64,000 nt of DNA from Nitrospira sp. (GTDB lineage: Bacteria > Nitrospirota > Nitrospiria > Nitrospirales > Nitrospiraceae): contig JANDJI010000002.1 of NCBI GenBank assembly GCA_024331125.1, forward strand, positions 310,001 through 374,000, given 5' to 3'. The stretch's first letter is position 1, and each line of letters starts with the position of its first letter. The translations under genes were made by a program, and so were the position numbers. The notes below the pieces were generated by a model. The model was not told the origin of the DNA. It worked only from the letters and a program-made list of their open reading frames with translations, and ran no database searches. Shown in pieces: positions 33,361 to 43,622 of the stretch.

Positions 33361-33623
33361 GGCAGAAAAGAAGGAGAGGCCGAGTAGTCCCGCTCCAGCA
33401 CGATTTCGATTTCGTCTTCCGGCGATTTGCCGCGATTACGGGTGTGCACGGCCCATCCCCCGGTGCGTCTTAGCGATTCAAAGACGGATTTGATCAGTTC
33501 CGGTTTGACGCGCGATTCCCAGGCGCGCAGCCAGACGTGGTGGTCCTCTTCGCCTTCGTAATCGTCGGGGAACCGGACTTCCAGGCTAAATCGTAGAAGG
33601 AACGTCTTTTCTTCATGATACAT
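33357..33623 (-). CDS. Hypothetical acidic protein upstream of hemW
   Basis: 88 residues starting M-Y-H-E-E-K-T-F-L-L-R-F-S-L-E-V-R-F-P-D-D-Y. It is rich in aromatic, Glu and Arg residues, with no signal peptide or membrane segment. Its stop overlaps the hemW start by 4 bases, a strong sign that it is coding and cotranslated. Family not recognised. ATG 33623 is chosen with GAGAGG upstream; the open frame beyond it covers the divergent promoter region. Confidence 0.65.
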   Translation of the reverse strand: MYHEEKTFLLRFSLEVRFPDDYEGEEDHHVWLRAWESRVKPELIKSVFESLRRTGGWAVHTRNRGKSPEDEIEIVLERDYSASPSFLP

Positions 33624-33689
33624 GGGATCCTCTCGTTGCGATGGCGGTGACGCGACTTTATAATGAGATCCGGACGATGGAGGGTGCAC

Positions 33690-33914
33690 ATGCCTATCTT
33701 CGAGTATGTCTGTCGGGAATGCAATCATCGATTTGAGTTGTTGGTTCAGGGATCGACGCCGGTCTCGTGTCCTCAGTGCAAGACCACCAAGCTGGAGAAG
33801 CAGTTTTCAGCCTTCGGAGTCGGAGCGACATCGAGTTGGGCGTCGTCCGGAGGGCCGGGGGCCTGCGGCACGTGCGGCGATCCACGGGGACCGGGCGCCT
33901 GCTCCATGAACTGA
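33690..33914 (+). CDS. FmdB-family zinc ribbon protein
   Basis: 74 residues. The N-terminus M-P-I-F-E-Y-V-C-R-E-C-N-H-R-F-E is the FmdB putative regulatory domain, with zinc ligands C8, C11, C27 and C30. After it comes a Gly/Ser/Cys-rich tail (G-A-C-G-T-C-G). FmdB domains were named for a regulator-like gene of the formamidase operon; most are small unassigned proteins. TATAAT at 33658-33663 could be its -10. The next gene starts 7 bases after its stop. Confidence 0.85.
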   Translation: MPIFEYVCRECNHRFELLVQGSTPVSCPQCKTTKLEKQFSAFGVGATSSWASSGGPGACGTCGDPRGPGACSMN

Positions 33915-33921
33915 AGAAAGT

Positions 33922-34245
33922 ATGGACAATCCCGGCGAGCAGGTGTTGCAGCGCGCCATCTCGACCATCGCGCAGGTCGATCCGTTAATCAAGCTGATCC
34001 ACCAGGTCCGATTGGGTCGTCTCAAACCCGCAGATGCGGGTTTGCGGGCCGTGACGGAGTCATGGATTGAGACGTATGAACGGATGCTCGCCCTAGAGGG
34101 GTTGACTCGTTCAGGACTGCGTCGGCTTGATCCGGCCCCCCGCGTGGCCGTGTTGATCGAGGTCGGTGTGTTGGCTCCCGATCATCAGGCCGTGGAGCGT
34201 CTCTCCGCCTCGTTTCACCGAGCCATGGCTGCCTCACCGGAGTAG
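33922..34245 (+). CDS. Hypothetical protein downstream of the FmdB gene
   Basis: 107 residues, helical, without cysteine or signal peptide. The pattern L-I-K-L-I-H-Q-V-R-L-G-R-L-K-P-A-D-A-G and the C-terminal A-V-L-I-E-V-G-V-L-A-P-D-H-Q-A-V-E are not a family I recognise. The 7-base spacing to the FmdB gene suggests one transcript. Function unknown. Confidence 0.6.
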   Translation: MDNPGEQVLQRAISTIAQVDPLIKLIHQVRLGRLKPADAGLRAVTESWIETYERMLALEGLTRSGLRRLDPAPRVAVLIEVGVLAPDHQAVERLSASFHRAMAASPE

Positions 34246-34357
34246 CCGGGGCAAGACGCTAAGGAGTGTCGTTGCACGGTCTGTCCGGACAAGGCAGACT
34301 TGATGTTGCTTCGAGACCGGGTCAACGGCGTCTGGGCGCCTTGAATCACCAGACGTC

Positions 34358-35404
34358 TTACCAGACGTCCTGGGCGCAGCGGAAGCCGATACCGGTCGCG
34401 CGATCCGTCGGAGAGCCGTAGTCGCGATCGGAGGTTCGGAGGTTTCTTGCCGGTTTGAGCCACGACCCCCCGCGGACAACCTTCAGGAGCCGTCCGTCGG
34501 GACCCGGTGGGTCGGAAAGCGGCGCGTGCAGATAGGAATAGGGCTCGTACCAATCCTGCACCCATTCCGACACGTTCCCCGCCATGTCCAAGAGGCCGTA
34601 AGGACTCGCTCCTTCCGGAAAACTTCCGACCGGCAACGTGAGCACTTCGCCGTTGAGACCGCGCTCACGCGCGATGCGCGCGCCGTCGCCGGCCATCCAA
34701 AAAGCTTTCCACTCCCCTCCGTCCTTGAATTCGATCGTGCGATCGGCCCAGTAACTGGCGCTGTTAGCAAGATGCGGGTCCCATTCGTTCCCCCACGGGT
34801 AGCGACGCCCGTCTATCCCGCGCGCGGCCTTTTCCCATTCCGCTTCGGTCGGCAGACGCATGCCCAGCCATCGGCAGTAGGCAAGCGCATCATCCCAACT
34901 GACGTTGACGACCGGATGATGCTCGCTGCCGGGAAACGGCTCGCCGTTGAGCCATAAGGTCAACGCGGGTTTTTCGTGACTCGGCGTCCGATGCCCGGTC
35001 TCGTCCGTGAACCGTTTATAGCGGGCGTTCGTGACCTCGTGGCGATGGATACGGAACGAACCGACGAAGACTTTGCGCTGCGGGCGTTCGTCGTCGAAGC
35101 TTGAGCCGTCGTCCGGACTCCCCATGAAAAATTCTCCGGCTGGAATCAAGACCGTCTCGTCGGGGAGCGACGAGGCGGAAACAATCGGCGCGTGGCAGAG
35201 GACCAGCACGATCAAGGCCGTTGCGAAGAGATCGGCGACGGTGCTCTCTCGATCCCGCAACCGTGGACGACACTCGCCCGGCAGTCTCGCCAGGAGTCCC
35301 GCAGTCTTTTTGAGGGCGGTTAAGACGCGGTGCCGCAAGACCGCCTTTGCGGGGTGAGTCCTCGTGCGTCTTGCCTTCTTCGTCGGGCTGTCGTTAGAAT
35401 TCAT
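34358..35404 (-). CDS. Formylglycine-generating-enzyme (SUMF1/EgtB-type) domain protein
   Basis: About 348 residues: an N-terminal basic stretch, a hydrophobic signal or anchor segment (L-F-A-T-A-L-I-V-L-V-L-C), then the FGE-sulfatase domain from I-P-A-G-E-F-F-M-G-S-P. Domain landmarks include H-E-V-T-N-A-R-Y, P-V-V-N-V-S-W-D-D-A-L-A-Y-C-R-W-L, R-L-P-T-E-A-E-W-E-K-A-A-R, Y-P-W-G-N-E, and the C-terminal D-M-A-G-N-V-S-E-W and G-G-S-W. The paired active-site cysteines of true FGE are not evident, so it is probably a binding or non-sulfatase member. Start uncertain: ATG 35404 leaves 10 bases to the divergent gene. Confidence 0.83.
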   Translation of the reverse strand: MNSNDSPTKKARRTRTHPAKAVLRHRVLTALKKTAGLLARLPGECRPRLRDRESTVADLFATALIVLVLCHAPIVSASSLPDETVLIPAGEFFMGSPDDGSSFDDERPQRKVFVGSFRIHRHEVTNARYKRFTDETGHRTPSHEKPALTLWLNGEPFPGSEHHPVVNVSWDDALAYCRWLGMRLPTEAEWEKAARGIDGRRYPWGNEWDPHLANSASYWADRTIEFKDGGEWKAFWMAGDGARIARERGLNGEVLTLPVGSFPEGASPYGLLDMAGNVSEWVQDWYEPYSYLHAPLSDPPGPDGRLLKVVRGGSWLKPARNLRTSDRDYGSPTDRATGIGFRCAQDVW

Positions 35405-35414
35405 TCCCATCGCC

Positions 35415-35699
35415 ATGAATCCGATCACCGTGCAGAATCCGGACGAGATTTTGAATGTGTTGGCCGACATCTCGCTCCGGGGGAAGGGATTTACGACGGA
35501 ATCGCTTCTCGATTACGTGCTGGAAGAAGGTTTTACCGAGCCGATTTTCCTCAATGCCAGCGGCGAAGACCCCTCGGCTTTTTATAAAGGCCAGCCCAAT
35601 GCCTGGGCGATTTATCAGGTGCGCGAGTGGAAGCGCGTGCTCACCATTTCCGGCGGTCCCGATCAAGAACGGCGCGTCCGGATCACCGAAACTCCATGA
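35415..35699 (+). CDS. Small hypothetical protein
   Basis: 94 residues from ATG 35415 (M-N-P-I-T-V-Q-N-P-D-E-I-L). No cysteine, signal peptide or recognised domain; ends K-R-V-L-T-I-S-G-G-P-D-Q-E-R-R-V-R-I-T-E-type. The frame extends up to 35364 but that part covers the start of the divergent FGE-domain gene. It is probably cotranscribed with the DUF2007-like gene 55 bases downstream. Confidence 0.5.
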   Translation: MNPITVQNPDEILNVLADISLRGKGFTTESLLDYVLEEGFTEPIFLNASGEDPSAFYKGQPNAWAIYQVREWKRVLTISGGPDQERRVRITETP

Positions 35700-35754
35700 T
35701 CGATTCCGAGTGTAACGGGGTGGGGGAGAAACTGCAATTCCTCGGGGATCTCCA

Positions 35755-36018
35755 TTGAACAAGAAAGACAGGGACGGCAACACGCGCGTGAGGATGGTGC
35801 ACCTCACCAACGCGCAGGATGCGGGAGAATTGGCCATCATTAAGAGTTTGTTGGACGGCAACCGGATTGCGTACGTCATTCATGGCGAACACATGAGCAC
35901 GCTGTATCCGGGCGTGCCGTTTTTCGTGGGGAGGGTGATGGTCGACGAATTGGACCGGGCTCGCGCGGAGGTGCTTCTCAGCAGGCTCAGACTCTCGATT
36001 CGCGAGACTTCGGACTGA
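35755..36018 (+). CDS. DUF2007-type putative signal-transducing protein
   Basis: 87 residues. The DUF2007 pattern is visible: V-H-L-T-N-A-Q-D-A-G-E-L-A-I-I-K-S-L-L-D and G-N-R-I-A-Y-V-I-H-G-E, then V-M-V-D-E-L-D-R-A-R-A-E. These small alpha-beta proteins resemble PII-like folds but have no assigned role. The annotated start is TTG 35755; ATG 35794 (M-V-H-L-T) would give a more typical length. Confidence 0.68.
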   Translation: MNKKDRDGNTRVRMVHLTNAQDAGELAIIKSLLDGNRIAYVIHGEHMSTLYPGVPFFVGRVMVDELDRARAEVLLSRLRLSIRETSD

Positions 36019-36169
36019 CGACCGTCCGGCGCTCTACGAATAGCCCGGTTGCGCAAGCGAGGCAAGGCTCAGCGTCAATCACGTTGTGTAAGAAGAGAGA
36101 GACGACGGCGTGGCAAGGTGGCGCAGCGTCCCCGCGCGCGAATGTTACAATCACTGAGGCGGTTCAGGG

Positions 36170-36610
36170 TTAAGACTCGGATCTGGGCCTCGGTTTCGAT
36201 GACGGAAGATTCCGCGCGTCCCGTTCTCTCGATCCCTGGTACCATCCTCCCACGAGAATCCCTTCCTCGAAGTACAGATAACGATGACGGACGGTCGCGG
36301 CGTCTTCCCAATCTTCGAAAATCCACTCTTCTTGCCGGATGCCGTCTTTGGTAAAGGTGGTGTGAATGGTTTGGGGGCCGCCCCAGGCTTCCAGCACCTG
36401 TTCTTTGGTCATGCCGACCATGACGCGATGTTGTTCGATGTGCCGTTTGAAATCCGGGTCCAGCAGTTGATTGATCAACGGCCAGATCACCATCATCGCG
36501 GCGAATAGTCCGAGCCCCCCATAGATGACGGCCCGCACCTCGGGCCGCCGAATGAAGGAAACGGTCTCGGGCGCTGAGTCAAATTGGGAGGAGGAAGAGG
36601 CGCTCATCAT
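36170..36610 (-). CDS. Membrane-anchored SmpA/BamE-like hypothetical protein
   Basis: 146 residues with one transmembrane helix (A-V-I-Y-G-G-L-G-L-F-A-A-M-M-V-I-W-P, about 27-45). The downstream M-V-G-M-T-K-E-Q-V-L-E-A-W-G-G-P with W-I-F-E resembles the SmpA/OmlA (BamE) fold, in which G-M-T-x-x-x-V-x-x-x-G-x-P is the signature. It lacks a lipobox, so it is not a classic BamE. Role unknown. Confidence 0.6.
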   Translation of the reverse strand: MMSASSSSQFDSAPETVSFIRRPEVRAVIYGGLGLFAAMMVIWPLINQLLDPDFKRHIEQHRVMVGMTKEQVLEAWGGPQTIHTTFTKDGIRQEEWIFEDWEDAATVRHRYLYFEEGILVGGWYQGSRERDARNLPSSKPRPRSES

Positions 36611-36677
36611 GGCAACGTGTGAACTAGGGAAATGCTAACAACGGGGCGACACTGAGTCAAGGTATGTCTGGGGCGGT

Positions 36678-37475
36678 TTATTCGGCGTATCGGGGGACCG
36701 GGATAGGCTTCACCGGCTTGGCCGGCTCCGTTGATTGGCGCAGAAATTCGGCGGAGTAGGGGTTCGGCATCGGCTCATGAGTGTGTTGTTGTCGTTGCCG
36801 CACGAGTTGCAGGCTCTGCGCCCCGATTTCCATACGATCGATCGTGGCCTTGGGCGTGAGTCGATCGGGCAAGCCCTGCAGGGAGAAAAGCTGAAAGGCC
36901 AAGGTCCACTCCAACTGTTCCTTGCCCTTTTCTTTCACGATGAAGCGCGCCGCCGGGGAGGGCGATCCTTTGAACAGCAGAATCCAGATGTTCGAACGGA
37001 ACGCGGGATCGGAAGGATCGGTCGAGGGTCGGAATTCCGGAACCAACGAAGGGACCCTGCCGATCGGGACGGGGGACGAGAATTCGATGTCGACCAATCG
37101 AACGACCAGCGGCCGGTCCTCGCGCTCGTCGTTGGGGTCCACCGCGTAGCTGAATGAGTAGCGCACGTCGATGTCGCCCCGTTTGAAGGAGTACACGTCT
37201 TCGCCGTTTTCCGGCGACACGAGTTTGCTGAAATACGATTTCCAATCGGTGACGGGGTAATAGGTGAAGACGCGCAGCGCCGACTTCCGGTCGCGGACCG
37301 CCTGCGGCATGCCGAGTTTTTCATGCAGTTCTTTTTGCGTCAACCCAAGAAAGCCGTCTTCGAAATAGGGCTCTGCCGCGGGCGTTCTTGGAATTGCTCC
37401 CCACAGAGCGAAAGCCAGAGCCACGATGAAGCAGGCACGGCGTGAGGTTGCCAGGCTGAACAACCGGGTCCGCAT
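36678..37475 (-). CDS. Exported hypothetical protein
   Basis: 265 residues with a signal peptide (C-F-I-V-A-L-A-F-A-L-W-G-A-I-P, cleavage near A-A-E). The start of the mature part, G-L-T-Q-K-E-L-H-E-K-L-G-M-P-Q-A-V-R-D, again recalls the SmpA/BamE helix as in the gene downstream at 36170-36610. The rest is beta-rich and ends in a proline-rich tail (P-A-K-P-V-K-P-I-P-V-P). It starts about 140 bases from the divergent metH. Both SmpA-like genes are on the same strand, 67 bases apart, and may form a unit. Confidence 0.65.
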   Translation of the reverse strand: MRTRLFSLATSRRACFIVALAFALWGAIPRTPAAEPYFEDGFLGLTQKELHEKLGMPQAVRDRKSALRVFTYYPVTDWKSYFSKLVSPENGEDVYSFKRGDIDVRYSFSYAVDPNDEREDRPLVVRLVDIEFSSPVPIGRVPSLVPEFRPSTDPSDPAFRSNIWILLFKGSPSPAARFIVKEKGKEQLEWTLAFQLFSLQGLPDRLTPKATIDRMEIGAQSLQLVRQRQQHTHEPMPNPYSAEFLRQSTEPAKPVKPIPVPRYAE

Positions 37476-37616
37476 TAGAATGATCCTATCGGCGAGGAGG
37501 AATTCAAGTCAAGGAAGCTGGTCCGGCTTGCCCGGCCTGGGGCCTTCCAGTATGATCGAACGGGTTTTTTGAATTTCCGTGAGTGATCAACGAAAGGCCT
37601 CAAGCGTCACCGAATC

Positions 37617-40600
37617 ATGGCATCGATGGCTATTGAAAGCTCCCATCCCATAGAGACCTTACTCAAGCGGCGCATCCTGATCCTGGACGGGGCCATGGGC
37701 ACCATGATCCAGCAACAGCGGCTGGACGAAGCCGCTTTTCGCGGCGAGCGGTTCAAAGATTGGAACAAAGACCTCAAGGGCCACAATGATCTGCTGAATC
37801 TCACGCAACCGGCCGTCATCGAAGATATCCATCGCCGGTATTTGGAGGCCGGGGCCGACATCATCGAGACCAACACCTTCAACTCGCAGGCGATCTCCCT
37901 GGCGGATTATCAGATGGAGTCGCTGGCCTACGAACTGTCCAAGGCGGGGGCGGAATGCGCCAGGAGGGCCGTGGCGGCCGTGCAAGCCGTTGAGCCCGGT
38001 CGGGTGTGTTTCGTGGCCGGGGCGATCGGGCCCACGACCAAAACCTCATCCATCTCCACCGACGTGAACAACCCCGGCGCGCGAGGGACGACGTTCGATG
38101 AGCTGGTCCGTGCCTACAGTGAACAGGTGCGCGGTCTGCTCGACGGCGGCGTCGATTTGCTGTTGGTCGAGACGATCTTTGACACGCTCAACGCCAAGGC
38201 CGCCTTTTTCGCGATTCTTGACGGATTCGACCGGGGCTGGCGACGGGTCCCGATCATGGCGTCGGTCACGTTCATCCAGGCCGGGAGCAACCGCGGCGTG
38301 ACCGGGCAGACCGTGGAGGCCTTCTGGAATTCCATCTCCCACGTGCCGCTGCTCAGTGTGGGGATGAACTGCGCGCTGGGACCCAAGGAAATGAAGCCGC
38401 TGATCGAAGAATTGTCCCGCATCGCGCCGGTGCACGTGAGCGCCCATCCCAACGCGGGGTTGCCCAACCCCCTGCTCCCGACGGGCTTTCCGGAGACGCC
38501 GGATTCCCTCGCTCCGCAACTGCGCGAATGGGCGAAGGACGGTTGGCTGAACATCGTCGGCGGCTGCTGCGGCACGACGCCGGCCCACATCAAATTGATC
38601 GCCGAGGCGGTGCGAGATGTCGCCCCGAGGGCGATCCCGACCGTCGCCCCCTACACGAGACTCAGCGGGCTTGAAGCCCTCACGATCCGGCCCGATTCCA
38701 ATTTTGTGAACATCGGCGAACGGACCAACGTAACCGGCTCGCCGGCCTTCGCCAAGTTGATTCTGGCCGGCGACTATGAAGCCGCTCTCTCCGTGGCGCG
38801 GCAACAGGTCGAAGGCGGCGCGCAGATCATCGACGTCAACATGGACGAGGGCATGTTGGATTCCAAGGCCGCGATGGAGAAGTTCCTGCGTCTCGTCGCC
38901 GCCGAGCCGGATATCGCGAAAGTGCCGATCATGGTCGACAGCTCCAAGTGGGAGGTGTTGGAAACCGGCTTAAAGAACATCCAGGGCAAGGCGGTCGTCA
39001 ACAGCATCAGCCTCAAGGAGGGAGAGGCCAAGTTCATCGAACAGGCCCGGTTGATCCGCCGCTACGGGGCGGCGGTGGTCGTGATGGCGTTCGACGAGCG
39101 GGGCCAGGCCGATACGTTTGAGCGCAGGATCGAAGTCTGTGCCAGGTCGTACAAGATTCTGACGGAGATGGTCGGGTTCCCCCCCCAAGACGTCATCTTC
39201 GATCCGAACGTGCTTACCGTGGCCACGGGAATCGAGGAACACAACCACTACGCGGTGGATTTCATCGAGGCGACGCGGTGGATCAAGCGGCATCTGCCAG
39301 GCGCCAAGGTCAGCGGCGGCATCAGCAACATCTCGTTCTCGTTCCGCGGCAACAACGTGGTGCGCGAGGCGATGCACGCGGCCTTTTTATACCATGCGAT
39401 CAAGGCCGGGCTTGACATGGGCATCGTCAACGCCGGCCAACTCGCCGTCTACGAGGAAATTCCCAAGGATCTGCTCGAACTGGTCGAGGATGTGTTGCTG
39501 GACCGGCGACCGGACGCCACCGAGCGGCTGGTGGCCTTTGCCGAGACGGTGAAGCAAAAGGGGAAAGCCGCCGTCAAGGACGACGAATGGCGCAAGGGCA
39601 CGGTCGAAGAGCGGCTGACCCATGCCCTGGTGAAGGGGGTGACCGATTACATCGAGCAGGATACGGAAGAGGCGCGCCGGAGGTATCCGACGCCGCTTTC
39701 GGTGATCGAGGGGCCGCTCATGGCCGGCATGAACGTCGTGGGGGATCTGTTCGGCTCCGGCAAGATGTTCCTCCCGCAGGTCGTCAAAAGCGCGCGCGTG
39801 ATGAAGAAAGCGGTGGCCTATCTCATGCCGTTCATGGAGGAAGAGAAGAAACGGCTGGGCAACTTCCGGTCGCAGGGCAAGATCGTCTTGGCCACCGTGA
39901 AGGGCGACGTCCATGACATCGGCAAGAACATCGTCGGCGTCGTGCTCGGCTGCAACAATTACGAGGTCATCGATCTCGGCGTGATGGTGCCCTGCGAGAA
40001 AATTTTGGCCGCCGCGCGCGAGCACAAGGCCGACATCATCGGCTTGAGCGGCCTGATTACGCCGTCGCTCGACGAAATGGTGCACGTGGCCAAGGAAATG
40101 ACCCGCGAAGGGTTCGAGGTGCCGCTGTTGATCGGCGGCGCCACGACGAGCAAGGCGCACACGGCGGTCAAGATCGCGCCGTCCTATCGGCATGCCACCG
40201 TGCACGTGCTCGATGCGTCGCGGGCGGTCGGGGTGGTCGGCAGTCTGGTCAGTCCGACGCACAAGCAAGAGTTCGTAAAACAGATTCAAACGGACTATGA
40301 ACGGATGCGGCAGGCTCATCAGGACCGGGGAGCCAAGCCGCTGCTTCCGATCGCGCAGGCGCGGGCCAACCGGTTGGCTTCCGATTGGGCCTCCATCGAC
40401 ATCCCGCGGCCGTCGTTCCTGGGCATCCGAGTCATCGAAAACCAGGTGCTGGACGAACTGGTGCCCTATATCGACTGGTCGCCCTTTTTCCATACCTGGG
40501 AACTCAAGGGCCGCTATCCTTCGATCTTCGACGACCGAACGATCGGTAAGAAGGCCAAGGAACTGTACGACGATGCGCAACGGCTGCTGGACGAGATCAT

Positions 40601-41321
40601 CCACAAGCGACGGCTTACGGCCAAGGGCGTCTACGGCTTCTTTACGGCGGCTTCGGTCGGCGATGACATTGAGCTCTATGCCGACGAGGCCAGAACGACC
40701 GTGCTGACGACGATCCACACGCTCCGGCAACAGGGGGAAAAACCGCCCGGGCAACCCAACCTTGCGTTGGCGGATTTCATCGCGCCCAGGGACTCCGGCA
40801 GGCAGGATTATCTCGGAGCCTTCGCCGTCACGGCGGGGATCGGCGTGGAAGATCTCTGCCGGCGGTTCGACGAAGACCATGACGATTACAACTCCATCAT
40901 GGCCAAGGCCCTGGCCGATCGACTCGCGGAAGCCTTTGCGGAATTCCTCCATCAACGAGTGCGCGCCGAGTGGGGATACGGCAAGGACGAACGACTGACG
41001 AACGAAGATTTGATCCGCGAGCGGTATCGGGGTATCCGTCCGGCCCCCGGCTACCCGGCCTGTCCGGACCATACGGAAAAACGACTGTTGTTCGACCTGC
41101 TCCACGTTGAAAAGCACGCGGGCATGACGCTCACCGACAGCTACGCCATGCTGCCCGCCGCCTCCGTGAGCGGATTCTATTTCGCCCATCCGGAAACGCG
41201 GTATTTCGCCGTCGGCAAGATCGGCAGGGACCAGGTGGAAGACTACGCCCGCCGCAAGGGCATGCCGGTCTCGGTCATCGAACGGTGGCTCGCGCCGAAT
41301 TTGAACTACGAGCCGGTGTAA
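37617..41321 (+). CDS. metH: Cobalamin-dependent methionine synthase
   Basis: Transfers methyl from methyltetrahydrofolate to homocysteine via B12. 1234 residues, full length. Domains in order: homocysteine-binding (about 10-330; zinc cysteines near 250 and in G-G-C-C-G-T-T near 316), pterin-binding (about 355-620, N-I-G-E-R-T-N near 370), B12 cap and cobalamin domain (about 660-900, with D-V-H-D-I-G-K near 764-770 supplying the lower His ligand, and S-G-L-I-T-P-S), and the AdoMet activation domain (about 920-1230, [10 protein letters not shown] near 1141). The 141-base leader shows no cobalamin or SAM riboswitch. It completes a pathway fed by homocysteine, perhaps from the sulfur operon at 9-14 kb. 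Confidence 0.97.
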   Translation: MASMAIESSHPIETLLKRRILILDGAMGTMIQQQRLDEAAFRGERFKDWNKDLKGHNDLLNLTQPAVIEDIHRRYLEAGADIIETNTFNSQAISLADYQMESLAYELSKAGAECARRAVAAVQAVEPGRVCFVAGAIGPTTKTSSISTDVNNPGARGTTFDELVRAYSEQVRGLLDGGVDLLLVETIFDTLNAKAAFFAILDGFDRGWRRVPIMASVTFIQAGSNRGVTGQTVEAFWNSISHVPLLSVGMNCALGPKEMKPLIEELSRIAPVHVSAHPNAGLPNPLLPTGFPETPDSLAPQLREWAKDGWLNIVGGCCGTTPAHIKLIAEAVRDVAPRAIPTVAPYTRLSGLEALTIRPDSNFVNIGERTNVTGSPAFAKLILAGDYEAALSVARQQVEGGAQIIDVNMDEGMLDSKAAMEKFLRLVAAEPDIAKVPIMVDSSKWEVLETGLKNIQGKAVVNSISLKEGEAKFIEQARLIRRYGAAVVVMAFDERGQADTFERRIEVCARSYKILTEMVGFPPQDVIFDPNVLTVATGIEEHNHYAVDFIEATRWIKRHLPGAKVSGGISNISFSFRGNNVVREAMHAAFLYHAIKAGLDMGIVNAGQLAVYEEIPKDLLELVEDVLLDRRPDATERLVAFAETVKQKGKAAVKDDEWRKGTVEERLTHALVKGVTDYIEQDTEEARRRYPTPLSVIEGPLMAGMNVVGDLFGSGKMFLPQVVKSARVMKKAVAYLMPFMEEEKKRLGNFRSQGKIVLATVKGDVHDIGKNIVGVVLGCNNYEVIDLGVMVPCEKILAAAREHKADIIGLSGLITPSLDEMVHVAKEMTREGFEVPLLIGGATTSKAHTAVKIAPSYRHATVHVLDASRAVGVVGSLVSPTHKQEFVKQIQTDYERMRQAHQDRGAKPLLPIAQARANRLASDWASIDIPRPSFLGIRVIENQVLDELVPYIDWSPFFHTWELKGRYPSIFDDRTIGKKAKELYDDAQRLLDEIIHKRRLTAKGVYGFFTAASVGDDIELYADEARTTVLTTIHTLRQQGEKPPGQPNLALADFIAPRDSGRQDYLGAFAVTAGIGVEDLCRRFDEDHDDYNSIMAKALADRLAEAFAEFLHQRVRAEWGYGKDERLTNEDLIRERYRGIRPAPGYPACPDHTEKRLLFDLLHVEKHAGMTLTDSYAMLPAASVSGFYFAHPETRYFAVGKIGRDQVEDYARRKGMPVSVIERWLAPNLNYEPV

Positions 41322-41456
41322 CGCTCTTTCCGAGAACACCATTGGCCGCTAACAACCGGTTCATTGACGGACTAGAAATTTCTTCTTCGTGACCGCTGTG
41401 AATACTCCCCAATGGTTCAGGCATGACCGACTGCCCTTGACGCGGTCGGTGTGGAT

Positions 41457-42599
41457 TCACGCCGCGCGGGGCCAGGCCGAAGTGGCATGGTCGGCGAATA
41501 GATGGTGAATGCGGCGGAGTTCCTCTTCCTCGGCGAGAAACAGATCGAGTAGGACCGGGTCGAAGTGTTTGCCTCGCTCTTTGAGCATCAGCTCCTTGGC
41601 ATGCTCAAAATCAAAAGCCGGTTTATAGACCCGCTCGGTAGTCAGCGCGTCGAAATTGTCGGCGATGGCGGCGATGCGGCCTTCGAGCGGAATCTCCTCG
41701 CCTTTGAGCCGTCGTGGATAGCCGGTGCCGTCGTACCGTTCGTGATGGGTGTAGGCGATGGTGGCGGCGACCTTGAGCAGTTCCGAGTCCGATCCTGACA
41801 GGATCTTGTAGCCGATCTCGGCATGTTGGGCGATGACATCAAACTCTTCCGGCGTGAAACGGCCCGGTTTTTGAAGCACCTGGTCGGGGGTGCCGATTTT
41901 GCCGATGTCGTGCATGGGGCTGGCCGTGCGGATCAGTTCGCACTGTTCGGGCGAGAGGCCGGCCTTGCGCGCGAGCAGTTCGCAGTAGCGGCTCATCCGC
42001 TGAATGTGCTGGGCCGTCGAACAGTCGCGAAATTCGGCGGCGATGGCCAACCGTTGAATGGTTTCCTCCCGTGACAGGCGCAACTCTTTTTCGCTGCGCT
42101 CCAACCATTCCAGCGCCTGTTGCAAGGCCATCGTGCGGGAAGCCACGATTTCTTCCAAATGTTCGCGATGGAAACGGTTTTCCAGCTCGAGGCGGCGGCG
42201 GCGGAGGGCGTTGGCGACGTCGATCAGGACTTCGTTCGAGCCGAACGGTTTCACGATGTAGCCAAACGCGCCGACCTCGATGGCCGCGTTGGCGAGGACG
42301 GGGCTGTCGAGTCCCGTCACCATGATCGCGGCGGTTTCGGGATACTCGGCCAGGGTGGAGCGGACCAAGTCCATGCCTGTTTCCCCGGGCATATTCACGT
42401 CGCATAACATGAGGGCGATCGGCTGGTCGTTGAGCTGCCGGCGCGCATCACGGGCGTCGGCGGCGAGAAAAACGGAATATCCATGGGTCTGAAGCAGGTA
42501 GCCGATCAAGCGGCGGACCGGCTCTTCGTCATCCACCACCAAAATGTTGCGGTTATCAAGCAGGGCTTGTCTGGCGCCGTGGTCCAACAAAGGGTTCAT
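41457..42599 (-). CDS. Response regulator with HD-GYP domain (c-di-GMP phosphodiesterase type)
   Basis: 380 residues. Receiver domain (about 18-135) with phospho-acceptor D67 in M-L-C-D-V-N-M-P, then a coiled linker (R-L-E-L-E-N-R-F-H-R-E-H-L-E-E-I) and an HD-GYP domain (about 175-365) with H-D-I-G-K-I-G and H-H-E-R-Y-D-G-T-G-Y-P. Both catalytic signatures are intact, so it should cleave cyclic di-GMP as RpfG does, under control of an unseen histidine kinase. It lies between the metH and rph genes on the opposite strand. Confidence 0.93.
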   Translation of the reverse strand: MNPLLDHGARQALLDNRNILVVDDEEPVRRLIGYLLQTHGYSVFLAADARDARRQLNDQPIALMLCDVNMPGETGMDLVRSTLAEYPETAAIMVTGLDSPVLANAAIEVGAFGYIVKPFGSNEVLIDVANALRRRRLELENRFHREHLEEIVASRTMALQQALEWLERSEKELRLSREETIQRLAIAAEFRDCSTAQHIQRMSRYCELLARKAGLSPEQCELIRTASPMHDIGKIGTPDQVLQKPGRFTPEEFDVIAQHAEIGYKILSGSDSELLKVAATIAYTHHERYDGTGYPRRLKGEEIPLEGRIAAIADNFDALTTERVYKPAFDFEHAKELMLKERGKHFDPVLLDLFLAEEEELRRIHHLFADHATSAWPRAA

Positions 42600-42830
42600 A
42601 GTGTTCTCGACGTTCCGTTGATCGTGTTGAAGGGCGTTTTGCTGCTCGTCTCGACAGACCTGTATCGGTCGATTTCGGCAAATCCTAAGAGAAAAAATCC
42701 TACTGCGCGGTCTATTGTTCTTCGTCCCGGTCGGTTAATGGCGGATAGAGCAGAATGGATCTGAAAAGGTTGCGCGCAGAGAGGCGGCGGGAATCCTGTC
42801 GGTTCGTTTGCGCTTTCGCCGTCTCTTCAC

Positions 42831-42836
42831 TATAAT
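42831..42836 (+). promoter_or_regulatory. TATAAT -10 element for rph-rdgB
   Basis: Perfect TATAAT about 30 bases upstream of the rph start. The -35 region, 17 bases earlier, reads TTGCGC, sharing only TTG with the consensus. GAAGGAGG follows just before the start codon, giving a short leader. Confidence 0.45.
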
Positions 42837-42865
42837 TCCGCTGCTTTGAGAACAATGAAGGAGGC

Positions 42866-43612
42866 ATGATGAGCGGAATGACAGGCCTTGTGCGCTTCGA
42901 CGGCAGGCGAAGGGATCAAGTGCGTCCCGTCAAAATCACCAGGCACTTCATCAAACATGCCGAAGGATCCGTCCTCATCGAAATGGGCGACACGAAGGTC
43001 GTTTGCACGGCCTCGGTCGAGGAAAAGGTGCCTCCGTTTCTTAAAGGCAAGGGAACGGGCTGGGTGACGGCCGAGTACGCCATGTTGCCCCGCGCGACGC
43101 ACGAACGGTCTCCGCGGGAGGCCGTGAAGGGTAAACAAGGCGGGCGGACCTTGGAAATTCAGAGGCTGGTCGGGCGCGCGTTGCGGGCCGTGACGGATCT
43201 CTCACAGATGGGCGAACGGTCGATCTGGATCGACTGCGACGTGATCCAGGCCGACGGGGGCACTAGAACCGCCTCGATCACGGGAGCGTTCATCGCGCTG
43301 GCCGACGCCTTTCAGGCCCTTAAGCAAAAAGACATGATCAAGAACCTGCCGCTCATCGATTATCTGGCCGCCGTGAGCGTGGGCAAGGTGGGTGGAGAGG
43401 TGATGGTCGATCTTGCCTACACGGAAGACTCGATGGCGGAGGTGGATATGAATCTCGTCATGACCGGCCGCGGACGGTACGTCGAGGTGCAGGGGACTGC
43501 CGAGCGTACGCCGTTCGCCAAGCAGGACATGGACGAATTTCTCGCCCTCGGCTGGCAGGCCATCCAGGGGCTCACGGCCCTTCAAAAAGAATTGATCGGG
43601 CCGCTTGACTGA
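42866..43612 (+). CDS. rph: Ribonuclease PH
   Basis: Phosphorolytic 3'-5' exoribonuclease that trims tRNA 3' ends. 248 residues. Family landmarks: [11 protein letters not shown] near the start, [30 protein letters not shown], and [21 protein letters not shown]. Near-normal length. ATG 42866 or 42869 follows GGAGG. rdgB starts 11 bases after its stop, a frequent pairing, and two tRNA genes follow. Confidence 0.96.
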   Translation: MMSGMTGLVRFDGRRRDQVRPVKITRHFIKHAEGSVLIEMGDTKVVCTASVEEKVPPFLKGKGTGWVTAEYAMLPRATHERSPREAVKGKQGGRTLEIQRLVGRALRAVTDLSQMGERSIWIDCDVIQADGGTRTASITGAFIALADAFQALKQKDMIKNLPLIDYLAAVSVGKVGGEVMVDLAYTEDSMAEVDMNLVMTGRGRYVEVQGTAERTPFAKQDMDEFLALGWQAIQGLTALQKELIGPLD

Positions 43613-43622
43613 TCGAGCCGCG

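Noticed and set aside
37476..37616. Cobalamin or SAM riboswitch upstream of metH
   Set aside because: Only 141 bases are available and none of the conserved B12-box or SAM-aptamer elements is visible.
39387..41342. A 651-codon open frame antisense to metH
   Set aside because: High GC and codon bias of metH leave the antisense frame open; the product is Arg/His/Asp-rich with no domain, while metH is unmistakable.
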